Shown here in pieces: positions 16,467 to 25,166 of a DNA stretch of 55,930 nt. A model generated the notes under the pieces. It was not told the DNA's origin, made no database searches, and was given only the letters and a program-made list of their open reading frames with translations. This stretch comes from Sporolactobacillus sp. THM19-2 (GTDB lineage: Bacteria > Bacillota > Bacilli > Bacillales > Sporolactobacillaceae): the NCBI RefSeq assembly GCF_004153195.1, contig NZ_SEMC01000016.1, forward strand, positions 1 to 55,930, written 5' to 3'. The stretch's first letter is position 1; every line of letters starts with the position of its first letter. The position numbers and the translations under genes are program-made.

Positions 16467-17756
16467 ATGGGAAAAAAGAGCTTATATGAGCGTGCCTGTC
16501 AGGTTATGCCGCCGGTTGCGACGGGACGGGCAACGAAACTTGAAATTGTTAAGGGTCGCGGAGCTTATTTGTGGGATACAAATGGGAAGAAATATCTGGA
16601 TTTTGCGAGCGGTGTCGGTGTCGTGAATATGGGGCACAATCATCCCTATGTCATGGAAAAGGCACACCAGCAAATGGAGAACCTGGTACACGCCGGTCAT
16701 AATGTAGTCTTTTATCCCTCCTATGTTGAACTGGCTGAGCGATTAAGTGCCGCTCTTGATCATGAGTATAAGGTCTACTTTTCAAACAGTGGTGCCGAAG
16801 CCGTTGAAGGTGCTTTAAAACTGGCCAAGTGGACGACCGGACGACCAGGTATTATTTCGTTTAAACGCAGCTTTCATGGTCGAACAGCCGGGGCAATGAC
16901 TGTTACGGCTTCCAGTTCAGCCTATCGGAGAGAATATGAAGCCCTGATGCCGAGCGTCTATTATGCGGAATACCCCTATTGTTTCAGAAGCGGTCTTTCG
17001 GAAGAAGAGGAAACGAAGAGATGTATTCGATCCATTAAAGAGATTTTCCAGTATCTGATTGCTCCGGAAAAGGTTGCGGCTATGATCATGGAACCACAGC
17101 AGGGTGAAGGAGGATATATTGTACCGCCAGAAGCATTTGTTAAGCAAGTACGACAGATCTGCACGGAACACGGGATTAAACTGATTTTTGATGAAATTCA
17201 GTCCGGATTCGGTCGAACGGGAGAACTGTTCGCCTGGCAGCATTTTCATGTAAAGCCGGACATCATGTGTGTGGCAAAAGGGATAGCCAATGGGTTCCCA
17301 CTCAGTGCCGTGATCGGGAAGAATGAACTGATGGATCAATGGACGGCCGGAGCACACGGGGGGACGTTTGGAGGTAATCCAATTGCCTGTGCGGCAGGCA
17401 TTGCTGTTCTTGATCTGCTTCAGGGCGGCCTGCTTGAACAGGTTAAGGAAACAGGAAAATATTTTAAACAGAAATTAGTGGATCTCTCCGCGAAATTCCC
17501 CGTCATCAAAGATGTCCGCGGTATGGGACTGATGATTGGTTTAGAATGCGGGACTGAAGACGGAAAACCGGACAGCCGGACCGTCAGCCGGTTAAGAGAA
17601 CGGGCATTAAAAAAAGGTCTGATTTTACTTAGCTGTGGTGTTGATCATAATGTGATCCGGTTTATCCCTCCCCTGATCATAACCCGAGAAGAAGTCGACA
17701 GAGCGGTCTCTATATTGGAAGAATCATTGGCAGAATGCCTGGCTTCAAAGGTCTGA
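16467..17756 (+). CDS. gabT: Class III aminotransferase, probable 4-aminobutyrate transaminase
   Basis: A 429-residue PLP enzyme. Visible marks are GVGVVNMGHNHPYV near the N-terminus, YFSNSGAEAVEGALKLAK, the substrate-binding FHGRTAGAMT, DEIQSGFGRTG with the PLP-ring Asp, and CVAKGIANGFPLS with the Schiff-base Lys. GABA transaminases move the amino group of GABA to 2-oxoglutarate, giving succinate semialdehyde, which the dehydrogenase 129 bases downstream would oxidise. ATG 16467 has AGAGGA six bases upstream. The coding sequence is visibly more A-rich than its neighbours, hinting at separate ancestry. Ornithine or another omega-amino acid is an alternative substrate. Confidence 0.75.
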   Translation: MGKKSLYERACQVMPPVATGRATKLEIVKGRGAYLWDTNGKKYLDFASGVGVVNMGHNHPYVMEKAHQQMENLVHAGHNVVFYPSYVELAERLSAALDHEYKVYFSNSGAEAVEGALKLAKWTTGRPGIISFKRSFHGRTAGAMTVTASSSAYRREYEALMPSVYYAEYPYCFRSGLSEEEETKRCIRSIKEIFQYLIAPEKVAAMIMEPQQGEGGYIVPPEAFVKQVRQICTEHGIKLIFDEIQSGFGRTGELFAWQHFHVKPDIMCVAKGIANGFPLSAVIGKNELMDQWTAGAHGGTFGGNPIACAAGIAVLDLLQGGLLEQVKETGKYFKQKLVDLSAKFPVIKDVRGMGLMIGLECGTEDGKPDSRTVSRLRERALKKGLILLSCGVDHNVIRFIPPLIITREEVDRAVSILEESLAECLASKV

Positions 17757-17885
17757 ATGCTGCACAGCCGGGCCGGCAAAATAATGGCAATCATCGGATT
17801 ATTCGTTCATAATAAAAAGAGAGATAAGTGTTCTGCACCACATAAACTGACGTGACTGTGATCATAAAATGGATGAGGTGTTATG

Positions 17886-19346
17886 ATGAGCAGTACTTTA
17901 ATAATCAAAGATGCACCTGATCAGCTTTTTATCGGGGGCAAATGGATTGACGCGGAAAGCGGCGAAACAGATGAAGTGATTAATCCGGCAACCGGTGAGG
18001 TCGTTGCACATGTGGCCCGTGGCGGTGCGGCCGATACGAAAAAGGCGATAGCGGCAGCTTCTGACGCTTTTGTCACCTGGTCGGAGACGCCTCCTGATGA
18101 ACGGGCGAAAACCATGCGGCGCATGGCAGATCTGATTGTAGAGCGGGCAGACCGGCTGGCCCGGATTATGACGATTGAACAGGGGAAACCCGTCGCCCAG
18201 GCTAAAGGTGAAATTCTTGCCGGGGCTGAAAGTGTACGCTGGTATGCTGAGGAACTGCGGCGCATTTATGGCGAAACAATCCCCGGGCCGGACGGGCATC
18301 TGCTGCTTGTCCAGAAAGAGCCGCTTGGCGTTGTCGGTGCAATCACACCCTGGAACTTCCCATCGTCAATGATTACACGGAAAATATCTCCCGCCATTGC
18401 TGCCGGAAACACCGTCGTACTCAAACCCTCCCCGGAGACACCGCTGTCGGCAACGGCGCTGGCAGCTATATTCCAGGAAGCGGGCCTGCCGGACGGGGTC
18501 GTTAATCTGGTCATGGGTGATGCCCCGGCGATTGGAAAGGTTCTGACAGAAAGTCCGATCGTACGAAAAATAGCGTTCACCGGTTCAACAGCTGTTGGAA
18601 AGCGACTCTTTGGCCAGTCGGCGGATACGGTAAAGAAGGTTGCGCTGGAACTGGGCGGTCACGCGCCTTTCATTGTTTTTGATGACGCGCCGCTTGAGCA
18701 GACGGTCCAGGATCTTGTCGCAGCCAAATTCAGAAATAACGGGCAGGTCTGCACATCGCCAAATCGGATTTTTGTGCATGAATCGATTCTGAAGCCCTTT
18801 ACTGAACAGCTGGTAGCTGCGGTGAAACAGGTGAAAGTCGGCAACGGGCTGGATGAAGGTGTCGATGCCGGTCCGCTGATTCGTGAGGACGCCCTTGTGA
18901 AGATCGATCGCCAGCTTGCTGACGCGACGGCAAAGGGAGCAAAGATTGCGACAGGCGGTGGACGGCTGACAGGCGGCGATTATGCCAGAGGCTATTTTTA
19001 CGCGCCGACGGTTCTGACCGGAGTAACAAATAAAATGAAGATTTTCTATGAGGAAACATTCGGACCGGTGCTGCCGATTATCGCTTTCTCCGACACGGAT
19101 CAGGTGATCGCCATGGCGAACGACACAGTCTATGGACTCGCCAGTTATTTCTATACAAAGGATCTGGCGCGGATCGCCAAAGTGAGCCGCAGCCTTCAAT
19201 ACGGTATGGTTGGCGTCAACAGTCCTCGGGTAGCGTTCCCGCAGGCTCCTTTCGGCGGGGTCAAACAATCCGGAATCGGCCGGGAAAACGGGCATCAGGG
19301 CATCGATGATTATGTCACGATCAAGTTTGTCAATCTGAAATATTAA
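17886..19346 (+). CDS. gabD: NAD(P)-dependent succinate-semialdehyde dehydrogenase
   Basis: A 486-residue aldehyde dehydrogenase: ITPWNFPSSM cofactor segment, FTGSTAVGK, catalytic Glu in LELGGHAPF, catalytic Cys in NNGQVCTSPN, and the C-terminal PFGGVKQSG. The order and length fit GabD, which oxidises succinate semialdehyde to succinate as the second step of the GABA shunt. Of two adjacent ATGs, the second (17886) has better spacing from GAGGTG. The gabT gene lies directly upstream and a strong terminator directly downstream. Confidence 0.8.
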   Translation: MSSTLIIKDAPDQLFIGGKWIDAESGETDEVINPATGEVVAHVARGGAADTKKAIAAASDAFVTWSETPPDERAKTMRRMADLIVERADRLARIMTIEQGKPVAQAKGEILAGAESVRWYAEELRRIYGETIPGPDGHLLLVQKEPLGVVGAITPWNFPSSMITRKISPAIAAGNTVVLKPSPETPLSATALAAIFQEAGLPDGVVNLVMGDAPAIGKVLTESPIVRKIAFTGSTAVGKRLFGQSADTVKKVALELGGHAPFIVFDDAPLEQTVQDLVAAKFRNNGQVCTSPNRIFVHESILKPFTEQLVAAVKQVKVGNGLDEGVDAGPLIREDALVKIDRQLADATAKGAKIATGGGRLTGGDYARGYFYAPTVLTGVTNKMKIFYEETFGPVLPIIAFSDTDQVIAMANDTVYGLASYFYTKDLARIAKVSRSLQYGMVGVNSPRVAFPQAPFGGVKQSGIGRENGHQGIDDYVTIKFVNLKY

Positions 19347-19360
19347 GCTTTACAGTAAAA

Positions 19361-19388
19361 AAGAGCCGGGGATGCCCCCGGCTCTTTT
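19361..19388 (+). terminator. Intrinsic terminator after gabD
   Basis: Arms AAGAGCCGGGG and CCCCGGCTCTT with a tiny loop and T-run. It separates gabD from the convergent DUF1906 gene. Confidence 0.9.
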
Positions 19389-19452
19389 GTTGCAGTATCC
19401 GAAAAAAGGCTCCGGTCCAAGCCCTCAAAATAGAAGATCGCCAAATTTTTCT

Positions 19453-20280
19453 TCAAAAAAGAACATGCCATGTGACCGGGCCGACAATGCCATCGGCGAC
19501 AAGGCCGTGCCGACGCTGATAGGCGAGTACGGCCTGTTCTGTTTTCGGACCGAAAATCCCGTCTGGTACAGCACCCACCGCGTTTTGAATACGGACCACG
19601 TCCCGCCCTCTGCTGCCACGCCGGATCAGGTGGCCGGGATAGGGGACAACAGCGGCCGGGGAGACGGCCGGAGGGTTCACGGCGCTTTTGGCCGGCCCCC
19701 AGACTGCTGACGGGTTGCGGACCCGGTCAAGATCGACAGAAATACCGGCCAGCATCCGGCTATTCTGATACTGATAAATGTCGGCGTGGCGCGACTCACG
19801 ACCAAAAGACCAGGCATAAGTCTGATAATAAAAATCGGCCAGTCCCTTGCTGCGCAGGTCCTCAATCACGCGAAACGATCCGTAAACGCCGATTCTGTAT
19901 TTCTGACTGCGGGACCGGATCGCCAGAAAGTAGGCACGAATCACGCCGAGGTCATCCGGAGCGGCATTGTAATCCACTGTAAAAAAGATTGGTGAGGCAT
20001 CCGGCTGGCCAATCTGCCCCGCATACCGGGTCGCTTTTTCTGCATCCTTTTTCCCCTGTTCTTCCGTAAAATAGGCACGCCGTGTTGGACGGGTTTCCCA
20101 GATGCTGAATATTCTGCAGCCGGCCCTCTGTATGGCCTCTGCTTCACCGCGGGTGATCGTTTTCCATGATTCTGCAGGGCCGATATATCTGCCGACCGCA
20201 TCCACCCCCTGACTTTTCAGACGTCGAGCGGATTGCTCTGTAAGTTTTGTTGCACAGTCTATGCCGGACATCACATCCAT
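19453..20280 (-). CDS. DUF1906 glycoside-hydrolase-like protein with peptidoglycan-binding domain
   Basis: A 275-residue protein. Residues about 4-200 form a DUF1906 (Rv2525c-like, GH25-like TIM barrel) domain: GIDCATKLT, GVDAVGRYIG, FSIWET, FFTVDYNA, IGVYGSFRVIE and the late DIYQYQNSRMLAGISVDLDRV. After a Pro/Ala/Val linker, residues about 210-272 are a PG_binding_1 domain (LRRGSRGRDVVRIQNAVG-like core and DGIFGPKTEQAVLAYQR). It probably acts on cell wall or spore cortex. There is no signal peptide, so release would need lysis, a mother-cell location or another export route. The ATG at 20280 follows AGAAGGAGG. Confidence 0.8.
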   Translation of the reverse strand: MDVMSGIDCATKLTEQSARRLKSQGVDAVGRYIGPAESWKTITRGEAEAIQRAGCRIFSIWETRPTRRAYFTEEQGKKDAEKATRYAGQIGQPDASPIFFTVDYNAAPDDLGVIRAYFLAIRSRSQKYRIGVYGSFRVIEDLRSKGLADFYYQTYAWSFGRESRHADIYQYQNSRMLAGISVDLDRVRNPSAVWGPAKSAVNPPAVSPAAVVPYPGHLIRRGSRGRDVVRIQNAVGAVPDGIFGPKTEQAVLAYQRRHGLVADGIVGPVTWHVLF

Positions 20281-20356
20281 CAGCCTCCTTCTGTTTTCAT
20301 TCAATAAATAGGCTGCTGCCCCCAAAAATGGTGAAAAGGCCTGTGATTAGCAGCCG

Positions 20357-20400
20357 GGCCGCTGTGGCATATTAATAAGAGAAATGACCACAGGGAGGCC
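20357..20400 (+). promoter_or_regulatory. Stem overlapping the ribosome site of the 20406 gene
   Basis: CTGTGG (20362-20367) can pair with CCACAG (20388-20393), with an outer GGCC/GGCC pair (20357-20360 and 20397-20400). The GGGAGG ribosome site lies between these 3' arms, so the hairpin could hinder translation. Confidence 0.35.
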
Positions 20401-20405
20401 TGCAG

Positions 20406-20690
20406 ATGTTCCGCTACGCCTTATTTATTGAATACGACGGCTCACCGTCGTCTCCTGTTGACATTGCGCTTCCCGAAGAAGTCATTGAAGCAACGGCGAT
20501 CACTCATGCCGTATCGGTTTACGCGCTGCGCCATAATTTTGAACTGGTCAGGTACGTTGAACTGCCGGAAAATACGGCACGGGCTTTTTTCCGGGAGCGC
20601 AGGCGCATTGGAACCCCACGGGAGATCATCTGTCACTTTCATCTGATATCCGGCGGAGAGGAAGAGCTGCAGCCGGAACGGAAAGAATAA
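20406..20690 (+). CDS. Small conserved protein, paralogue of the 39667 gene, unknown function
   Basis: A 94-residue soluble protein without helix or signal features. It shares a pattern with the product at 39667-39927: an N-terminal Y-x4-E-[YF]-DG segment, PV-[DE]-I, P-EE, a later EL...RA-[FY]-FR and then EII near the end. The ribosome site is GGGAGG. The last residues are acidic (GGEEELQPERKE). It is alone between the divergent DUF1906 gene and ugd. Confidence 0.65.
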   Translation: MFRYALFIEYDGSPSSPVDIALPEEVIEATAITHAVSVYALRHNFELVRYVELPENTARAFFRERRRIGTPREIICHFHLISGGEEELQPERKE

Positions 20691-20817
20691 AAATTAACAG
20701 GAATCATAATCTGATTTAACAGTAGCTTAATGCAGGCGGGTTATGATAAATGTTGATTTTTCAGGTCGTACAGACCCTGTAACGGGGGACAGAATCAGGA
20801 GAATGTGAGGAGATAAG

Positions 20818-22140
20818 ATGAAACTCGCAGTCATAGGAACAGGCTATGTCGGACTGGTGACAGGAGTAGCCCTGTCAGAAATCGGTCATACGGTGACCTG
20901 CATCGACGTCGATCCGGTAAAAATTGAAAAACTCAGAAACGGTGTTCCGACGATTTATGAACCCGGACTCGAAGAACTGATGCGCAGAAACATGGACGCG
21001 GGACGGCTGTTATTTACTTCCCGGCACCGTGAAGGACTGAGCGGGGCTGAAGTGATCTATATTGCGGTGGGGACACCTCAGCGTCTGGACGGATCAGCCA
21101 ATCTGGACTATATCCGGAGAGCTGCCTCAGATATCGCAGATCACATCGAGAGACATGTGATCGTTGTGATTAAAAGTACCGTACCGGTGGGCACGAACAG
21201 ACGGGTCAGGGCTCTGATCAACAGCCGGACGAAGGGGGGCGTTCAGGTCGATATCGCTTCCAATCCTGAATTTCTCCGTGAAGGTTCGGCTGTCAGTGAT
21301 ACATTCCGGGGCGACCGGATTGTAATTGGAACTGAGAATCGTGAGACGGCCGACACTCTGGAGAAAATCAACAGGCCATTTGGCATTCCGATCATTAAGA
21401 CGGATATTGCCAGCAGCGAAATGATTAAATATGCATCAAACGCCTTTCTTGCGACCAAGATCAGTTTTATCAATGAGATTGCCAATATCTGTGACAGGCT
21501 CGGTGCTAATGTTGAAGAAGTGGCAAAAGGGATGGGAATGGATCATCGGATCGGTCCGGATTTTCTCAGAGCGGGGATCGGATACGGCGGATCCTGTTTC
21601 CCTAAAGACACCAGCGCGCTCGTTCAGATCGCGGGGAACCATCACCATGAGTTTAATCTGCTTCAATCCGTGATTGAGGTGAATAATCATCAGCAGATCC
21701 TGCTGATTGAAAAACTGCTGGCACGCTTTACATCTCTTGAAGGGAAAAAGATCGCCGTGCTTGGTCTCGCCTTCAAGCCCCATACAGACGATCTGCGTGA
21801 ATCGCCGGCTCTGGTCCTTATTCCGAAACTGGCTGCGCTGGGGGCAGACATTGCCGCGTATGATCCGATTGCAGCGGACCAGGCCAGAAAGCTTCTTGGA
21901 GACAACGGTATCCTCTATACCCATCAGCTCCGTGACGCCCTTTCCGGGGCCGACTGTGCCGTGATCGTGACCGACTGGCCGGATATTAAGAAGATGGAGG
22001 CGGCCACGTACACCAGGCTGATGAAGCGGGCAATTGTCTTTGACGGCCGGAATTGTTACCGTCTCGACGCCATGAGAAAATCGAATGTAGAATATTACTC
22101 CATCGGCCGGCCGGCACACATTCCGGAACTGATCAGCTGA
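20818..22140 (+). CDS. ugd: UDP-glucose 6-dehydrogenase
   Basis: A 440-residue enzyme that oxidises UDP-glucose to UDP-glucuronate with two NAD+. The N-terminal motif GTGYVGLVTG binds NAD; VGTPQ, STVPVGT and NPEFLREGSA follow. The catalytic Cys is in GYGGSCFPKD, and the C-terminal domain has LGLAFKPHTDDLRESPA. The start follows GTGAGGAGAT. It is the first gene of the exopolysaccharide cluster and implies a glucuronate-containing (acidic) polymer. It resembles TuaD/YwqF of Bacillus. Confidence 0.9.
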   Translation: MKLAVIGTGYVGLVTGVALSEIGHTVTCIDVDPVKIEKLRNGVPTIYEPGLEELMRRNMDAGRLLFTSRHREGLSGAEVIYIAVGTPQRLDGSANLDYIRRAASDIADHIERHVIVVIKSTVPVGTNRRVRALINSRTKGGVQVDIASNPEFLREGSAVSDTFRGDRIVIGTENRETADTLEKINRPFGIPIIKTDIASSEMIKYASNAFLATKISFINEIANICDRLGANVEEVAKGMGMDHRIGPDFLRAGIGYGGSCFPKDTSALVQIAGNHHHEFNLLQSVIEVNNHQQILLIEKLLARFTSLEGKKIAVLGLAFKPHTDDLRESPALVLIPKLAALGADIAAYDPIAADQARKLLGDNGILYTHQLRDALSGADCAVIVTDWPDIKKMEAATYTRLMKRAIVFDGRNCYRLDAMRKSNVEYYSIGRPAHIPELIS

Positions 22141-22206
22141 ATCACTTTATTCGTTGCGGGCTGCGGAGGAAAATTGACATGAATATCGGGACGGAGACAT
22201 ACACCT

Positions 22207-23433
22207 ATGAACATTCTGTTTGTGGTCGGCGAGTTTCCCAAACTGTCGCAGACTTTTATTCTGAATCAGATGACCGGGCTTATAGATGCCGGGCATGATG
22301 TACAGATTCTGGCCAAGAAAGCGGCGCCGGACCGGAAAGTACATCCTGACGTGATCCGGTACCGGCTTGCGCAGCGGACCTTTTACTATGGGACCGGCAG
22401 GCCGGGCGGAAAGTTTCAGAAAACGTTAGAATTTGCCGGAGGACTGGTACAGCTCACGCTGGACCGGTTCATACATAAAAAAGGGATCCATCCGAACGCC
22501 TTCAGGGATCTTTTCCGTTATCCCAACCTGATTTTGATGATCCGGGCGCTCAGGCGGATTGATCTGACGGATCGTGATGTCATTCTGGCTCATTTTGGTC
22601 CGAACGGCATCCTGGCCAGGAAATGCCTTGATCAGGGGCTGCTTCATGGCCGGCTTTTCACGGCTTTTCATGGTTATGATATGCTGCGATATCTTCAGGC
22701 AAAAGGGCAGCAGGCTTATCAGGACCTGTTCCGGTCGCAGACGACTCTGCTTCCCATCAGCCTGTTCTGGAAAGAGAGGCTGATCCGGCTGGGGGCAGAT
22801 CCTTCGCGGACCATCGTGCACCACATGGGCATTGATCCGGATAAATTTTCCTTCTGTCCTGCGCAGCCGGCATCGCCCGTCCATATCGTATCTGCTGCCC
22901 GTTTTGTTGAGAAAAAGGGGCTTTCATTCGCCATCAGAGCCGTCGCCGGGCTGATTGAACGTGGATATGATGTCCGATACCGGATAGCCGGAGATGGTCC
23001 GCTGCACGCGCAGCTGCAGCAGCAGATTGCAGATCTGGGTCTTGAAGATCACGTCTTCCTTGCCGGCTGGAAGACGCAGGATGAGTGGATTGACATGATG
23101 CGGGAAGCACAGATGGTTCTTGCACCCAGCATAACGGCGGACGACGGAGATATGGAAGGCATCCCGGTTCAGCTGATGGAAGCGATGGCGATGGGGAAAA
23201 TAGTTGTATCCACCCTTCACAGTGGGATTCCCGAACTGATTCAAAGCGGAGTAAACGGGTATCTCGTTCCGGAGAAGGATCCGGACAGTCTGACAGAAAC
23301 GATGGCCAGTGCCCTGAAATCACCGGATTTGTGGCCGGATCTTGCCGGAAGGGCCAGGCAGACGGTTGCCGACCAGTTTCAGATCAGGCGTCAGAACAGT
23401 CAGCTCATCTGCCTGCTTTCGGGGAACCGATGA
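22207..23433 (+). CDS. GT4 family glycosyltransferase
   Basis: A 408-residue GT-B enzyme of the WcaL/AmsK-like group. The N-terminus has GEFPKLSQTFILNQM, typical of this group, and LAHFGPNG with AFHGYDM in the acceptor half. The C-terminal half has the nucleotide-sugar site VSAARFVEKKG and GDGPL. An E-x7-E-like element lies in MEGIPVQLMEAMAMGK. It probably adds one sugar of the repeat unit at the inner membrane face. The ATG at 22207 has a modest CGGAGA site. A stronger GGAGG lies before an out-of-frame ATG at 22180 that would give an overlapping 39-codon frame. Confidence 0.8.
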   Translation: MNILFVVGEFPKLSQTFILNQMTGLIDAGHDVQILAKKAAPDRKVHPDVIRYRLAQRTFYYGTGRPGGKFQKTLEFAGGLVQLTLDRFIHKKGIHPNAFRDLFRYPNLILMIRALRRIDLTDRDVILAHFGPNGILARKCLDQGLLHGRLFTAFHGYDMLRYLQAKGQQAYQDLFRSQTTLLPISLFWKERLIRLGADPSRTIVHHMGIDPDKFSFCPAQPASPVHIVSAARFVEKKGLSFAIRAVAGLIERGYDVRYRIAGDGPLHAQLQQQIADLGLEDHVFLAGWKTQDEWIDMMREAQMVLAPSITADDGDMEGIPVQLMEAMAMGKIVVSTLHSGIPELIQSGVNGYLVPEKDPDSLTETMASALKSPDLWPDLAGRARQTVADQFQIRRQNSQLICLLSGNR

Positions 23434-23460
23434 AGAAAAAAATGCCGGACGGCCGATTGC

Positions 23461-23592
23461 AGGCACCGCCGGAGGCTCAGTGATGAACAATATTTTTCTG
23501 ATTTCAGGGGGGCTGTGGTTTTTCACGCAAAGTGCCCGCTTCCCGCGGGACGGTCCGTGAGCCTCCCTGCCCGGGGCGCGTTGCCGGTGCCT
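23461..23592 (+). ncRNA. Candidate structured RNA in the exopolysaccharide operon
   Basis: The 296-base gap between the glycosyltransferase and flippase genes holds paired arms. AGGCACCG (23461-23468) pairs with CGGTGCCT (23585-23592), and GGAGGCTCA (23471-23479) with TGAGCCTCC (23558-23566). An inner CCCGC-x5-GCGGG hairpin (near 23535-23549) is also present. There is no T-run directly after it. Processive antitermination RNAs (EAR) are known inside Bacillales exopolysaccharide operons; whether this is one I cannot tell. Confidence 0.45.
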
Positions 23593-23729
23593 CGCTCTGC
23601 TTCTTACGCAGGAGTCCCGCACCTTCCGCAGTAATCCATAAAGGGCAGATTCAACAGGTCACGTGAACAGAGCCGGGCATCAGGAAAATACGGGCGGACT
23701 GCGGCACGGATAGGGGATTCAGACGATCT

Positions 23730-25148
23730 ATGGCAAAATTTATCGAAAAATTTATCGGCTTTTCTGTCGGTCCGGTGATCGGGGCGCTCATCTCCTTTGT
23801 GACCGTTCCGCTGACCACCTATTTTATTGATCCGAATGAATATGGCCGGGCCAGTATGTTTTTTCTGTTTCAGATGATTTTCGGCACCTTCTTATTTCTT
23901 GGAATGGATCAGGCCTATACCCGGGAATATCATGTCGTCGATAATAAGCTGAAATTATTTCAGAACGCGGTGATCATTCCCCTCACTCTGGCCTTCGTCG
24001 TGCTTGTTGGGACACTGGCGTTGCCACATGAAGTGTCCGGGCTGCTGTTTGGGACGCCGGAAGAACCGTTCCCTGCCATTCTTTTTGGCGTCATGCTGGT
24101 CTTTATGGTTGTTGAACGCTATATTCTGCTTTCCATCAGAATGCGTGAAAGTGCACTGGAGTATTCACTTCTGAATATTTTTGTCAAGCTGGGTATTCTC
24201 ACTTTTACCCTGCTTTTTGTCCTGTTCATTCGCCGCGATTATCTGGCCGTTGTCTATGCGACCGTACTCGGTCAGATCAGCGGCGATGTCTATCTCGTGA
24301 TCAGGTACCGGAAGCTGTTTGCTTTCCGCCGTTTCTCTCCGGATCGCCGTCTGCTTACGCGGATGCTGAAATTCGGCTTACCGGTCGTTGTGGCGACGTC
24401 GTTATCCAGCCTGCTGCATTATATGGATCGACTGGCGCTTTACGCCTGGAGCAGTTTTTACCAGATCGGGATATTTACGGCAACTTTGAAAATTGCTGCG
24501 GTGGTTTCTCTTCTGCAAACCAGTTTTACGACCTTCTGGGTCCCCACGGCCTACCGGTGGCATGAAAACGGCAAGGAGATCCGCTATTTCAGGACGGTCA
24601 GCGACACGGTGCTCCTCTTCATGTCACTGGTCATGATCGTCGTCCTCCTGTTTAAAGATCTCATAACCGTCATTCTTTCGTCTCAGTATGCGGAAGCCAG
24701 ATATATTGTTGCTTTCTTATGCCTGCCGCCCGTCATTTTCACGATCAGTGAGACCACCTGTCTGGGCATTGTTTTCTCGAGAAAAACGTATTTAAGTATC
24801 TGGGCAGGACTCATTGCGCTGATTCCCAATACGCTTCTGAATATTGTACTGGTTCCTCGTTTCGGGGCGCCTGGAGCAGCAGCTTCAACAGGCTGCGCTT
24901 ACCTTTTCTTTTTTGCCGCACGAACCTTCTTCTCGAACCGGAACGGCATCCGGATTCCGGCGTGGAAACATCATCTGGTTTTATTGATCCTGTTTGCCGG
25001 GGCCGTGATGAATGCGTTTCCCATCAAATATATTCTGCCGGTCAACCTGCTCCTGCTTGTGATCGTCCTGATTGTACAGGCAGGAACAATCAGGCAGTTA
25101 ATGCAGATATTCAAAACCAGAAAAAAGAAAGAATGGGATTTTTCATGA
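23730..25148 (+). CDS. Polysaccharide flippase (Wzx/MOP superfamily)
   Basis: A 472-residue protein with about 12-14 hydrophobic segments, an N-terminal SVGPVIGALISFVTVPLTTY helix typical of oligosaccharide flippases, and a DPNEYGRASMFF loop. It would move the undecaprenyl-linked repeat unit to the outer membrane face for polymerisation. The start ATG has only a distant AGGGG. It follows a gap with a strong stem structure and precedes a glycosyltransferase by 18 bases. Confidence 0.8.
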   Translation: MAKFIEKFIGFSVGPVIGALISFVTVPLTTYFIDPNEYGRASMFFLFQMIFGTFLFLGMDQAYTREYHVVDNKLKLFQNAVIIPLTLAFVVLVGTLALPHEVSGLLFGTPEEPFPAILFGVMLVFMVVERYILLSIRMRESALEYSLLNIFVKLGILTFTLLFVLFIRRDYLAVVYATVLGQISGDVYLVIRYRKLFAFRRFSPDRRLLTRMLKFGLPVVVATSLSSLLHYMDRLALYAWSSFYQIGIFTATLKIAAVVSLLQTSFTTFWVPTAYRWHENGKEIRYFRTVSDTVLLFMSLVMIVVLLFKDLITVILSSQYAEARYIVAFLCLPPVIFTISETTCLGIVFSRKTYLSIWAGLIALIPNTLLNIVLVPRFGAPGAAASTGCAYLFFFAARTFFSNRNGIRIPAWKHHLVLLILFAGAVMNAFPIKYILPVNLLLLVIVLIVQAGTIRQLMQIFKTRKKKEWDFS

Positions 25149-25166
25149 ACCCGGGAGGAATGACAG

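Noticed and set aside
22180-22299. 39-codon frame with a good ribosome site overlapping the start of the glycosyltransferase gene
   Set aside because: The product has no recognisable feature. It may be a coupling leader, but nothing beyond the ribosome site supports it.
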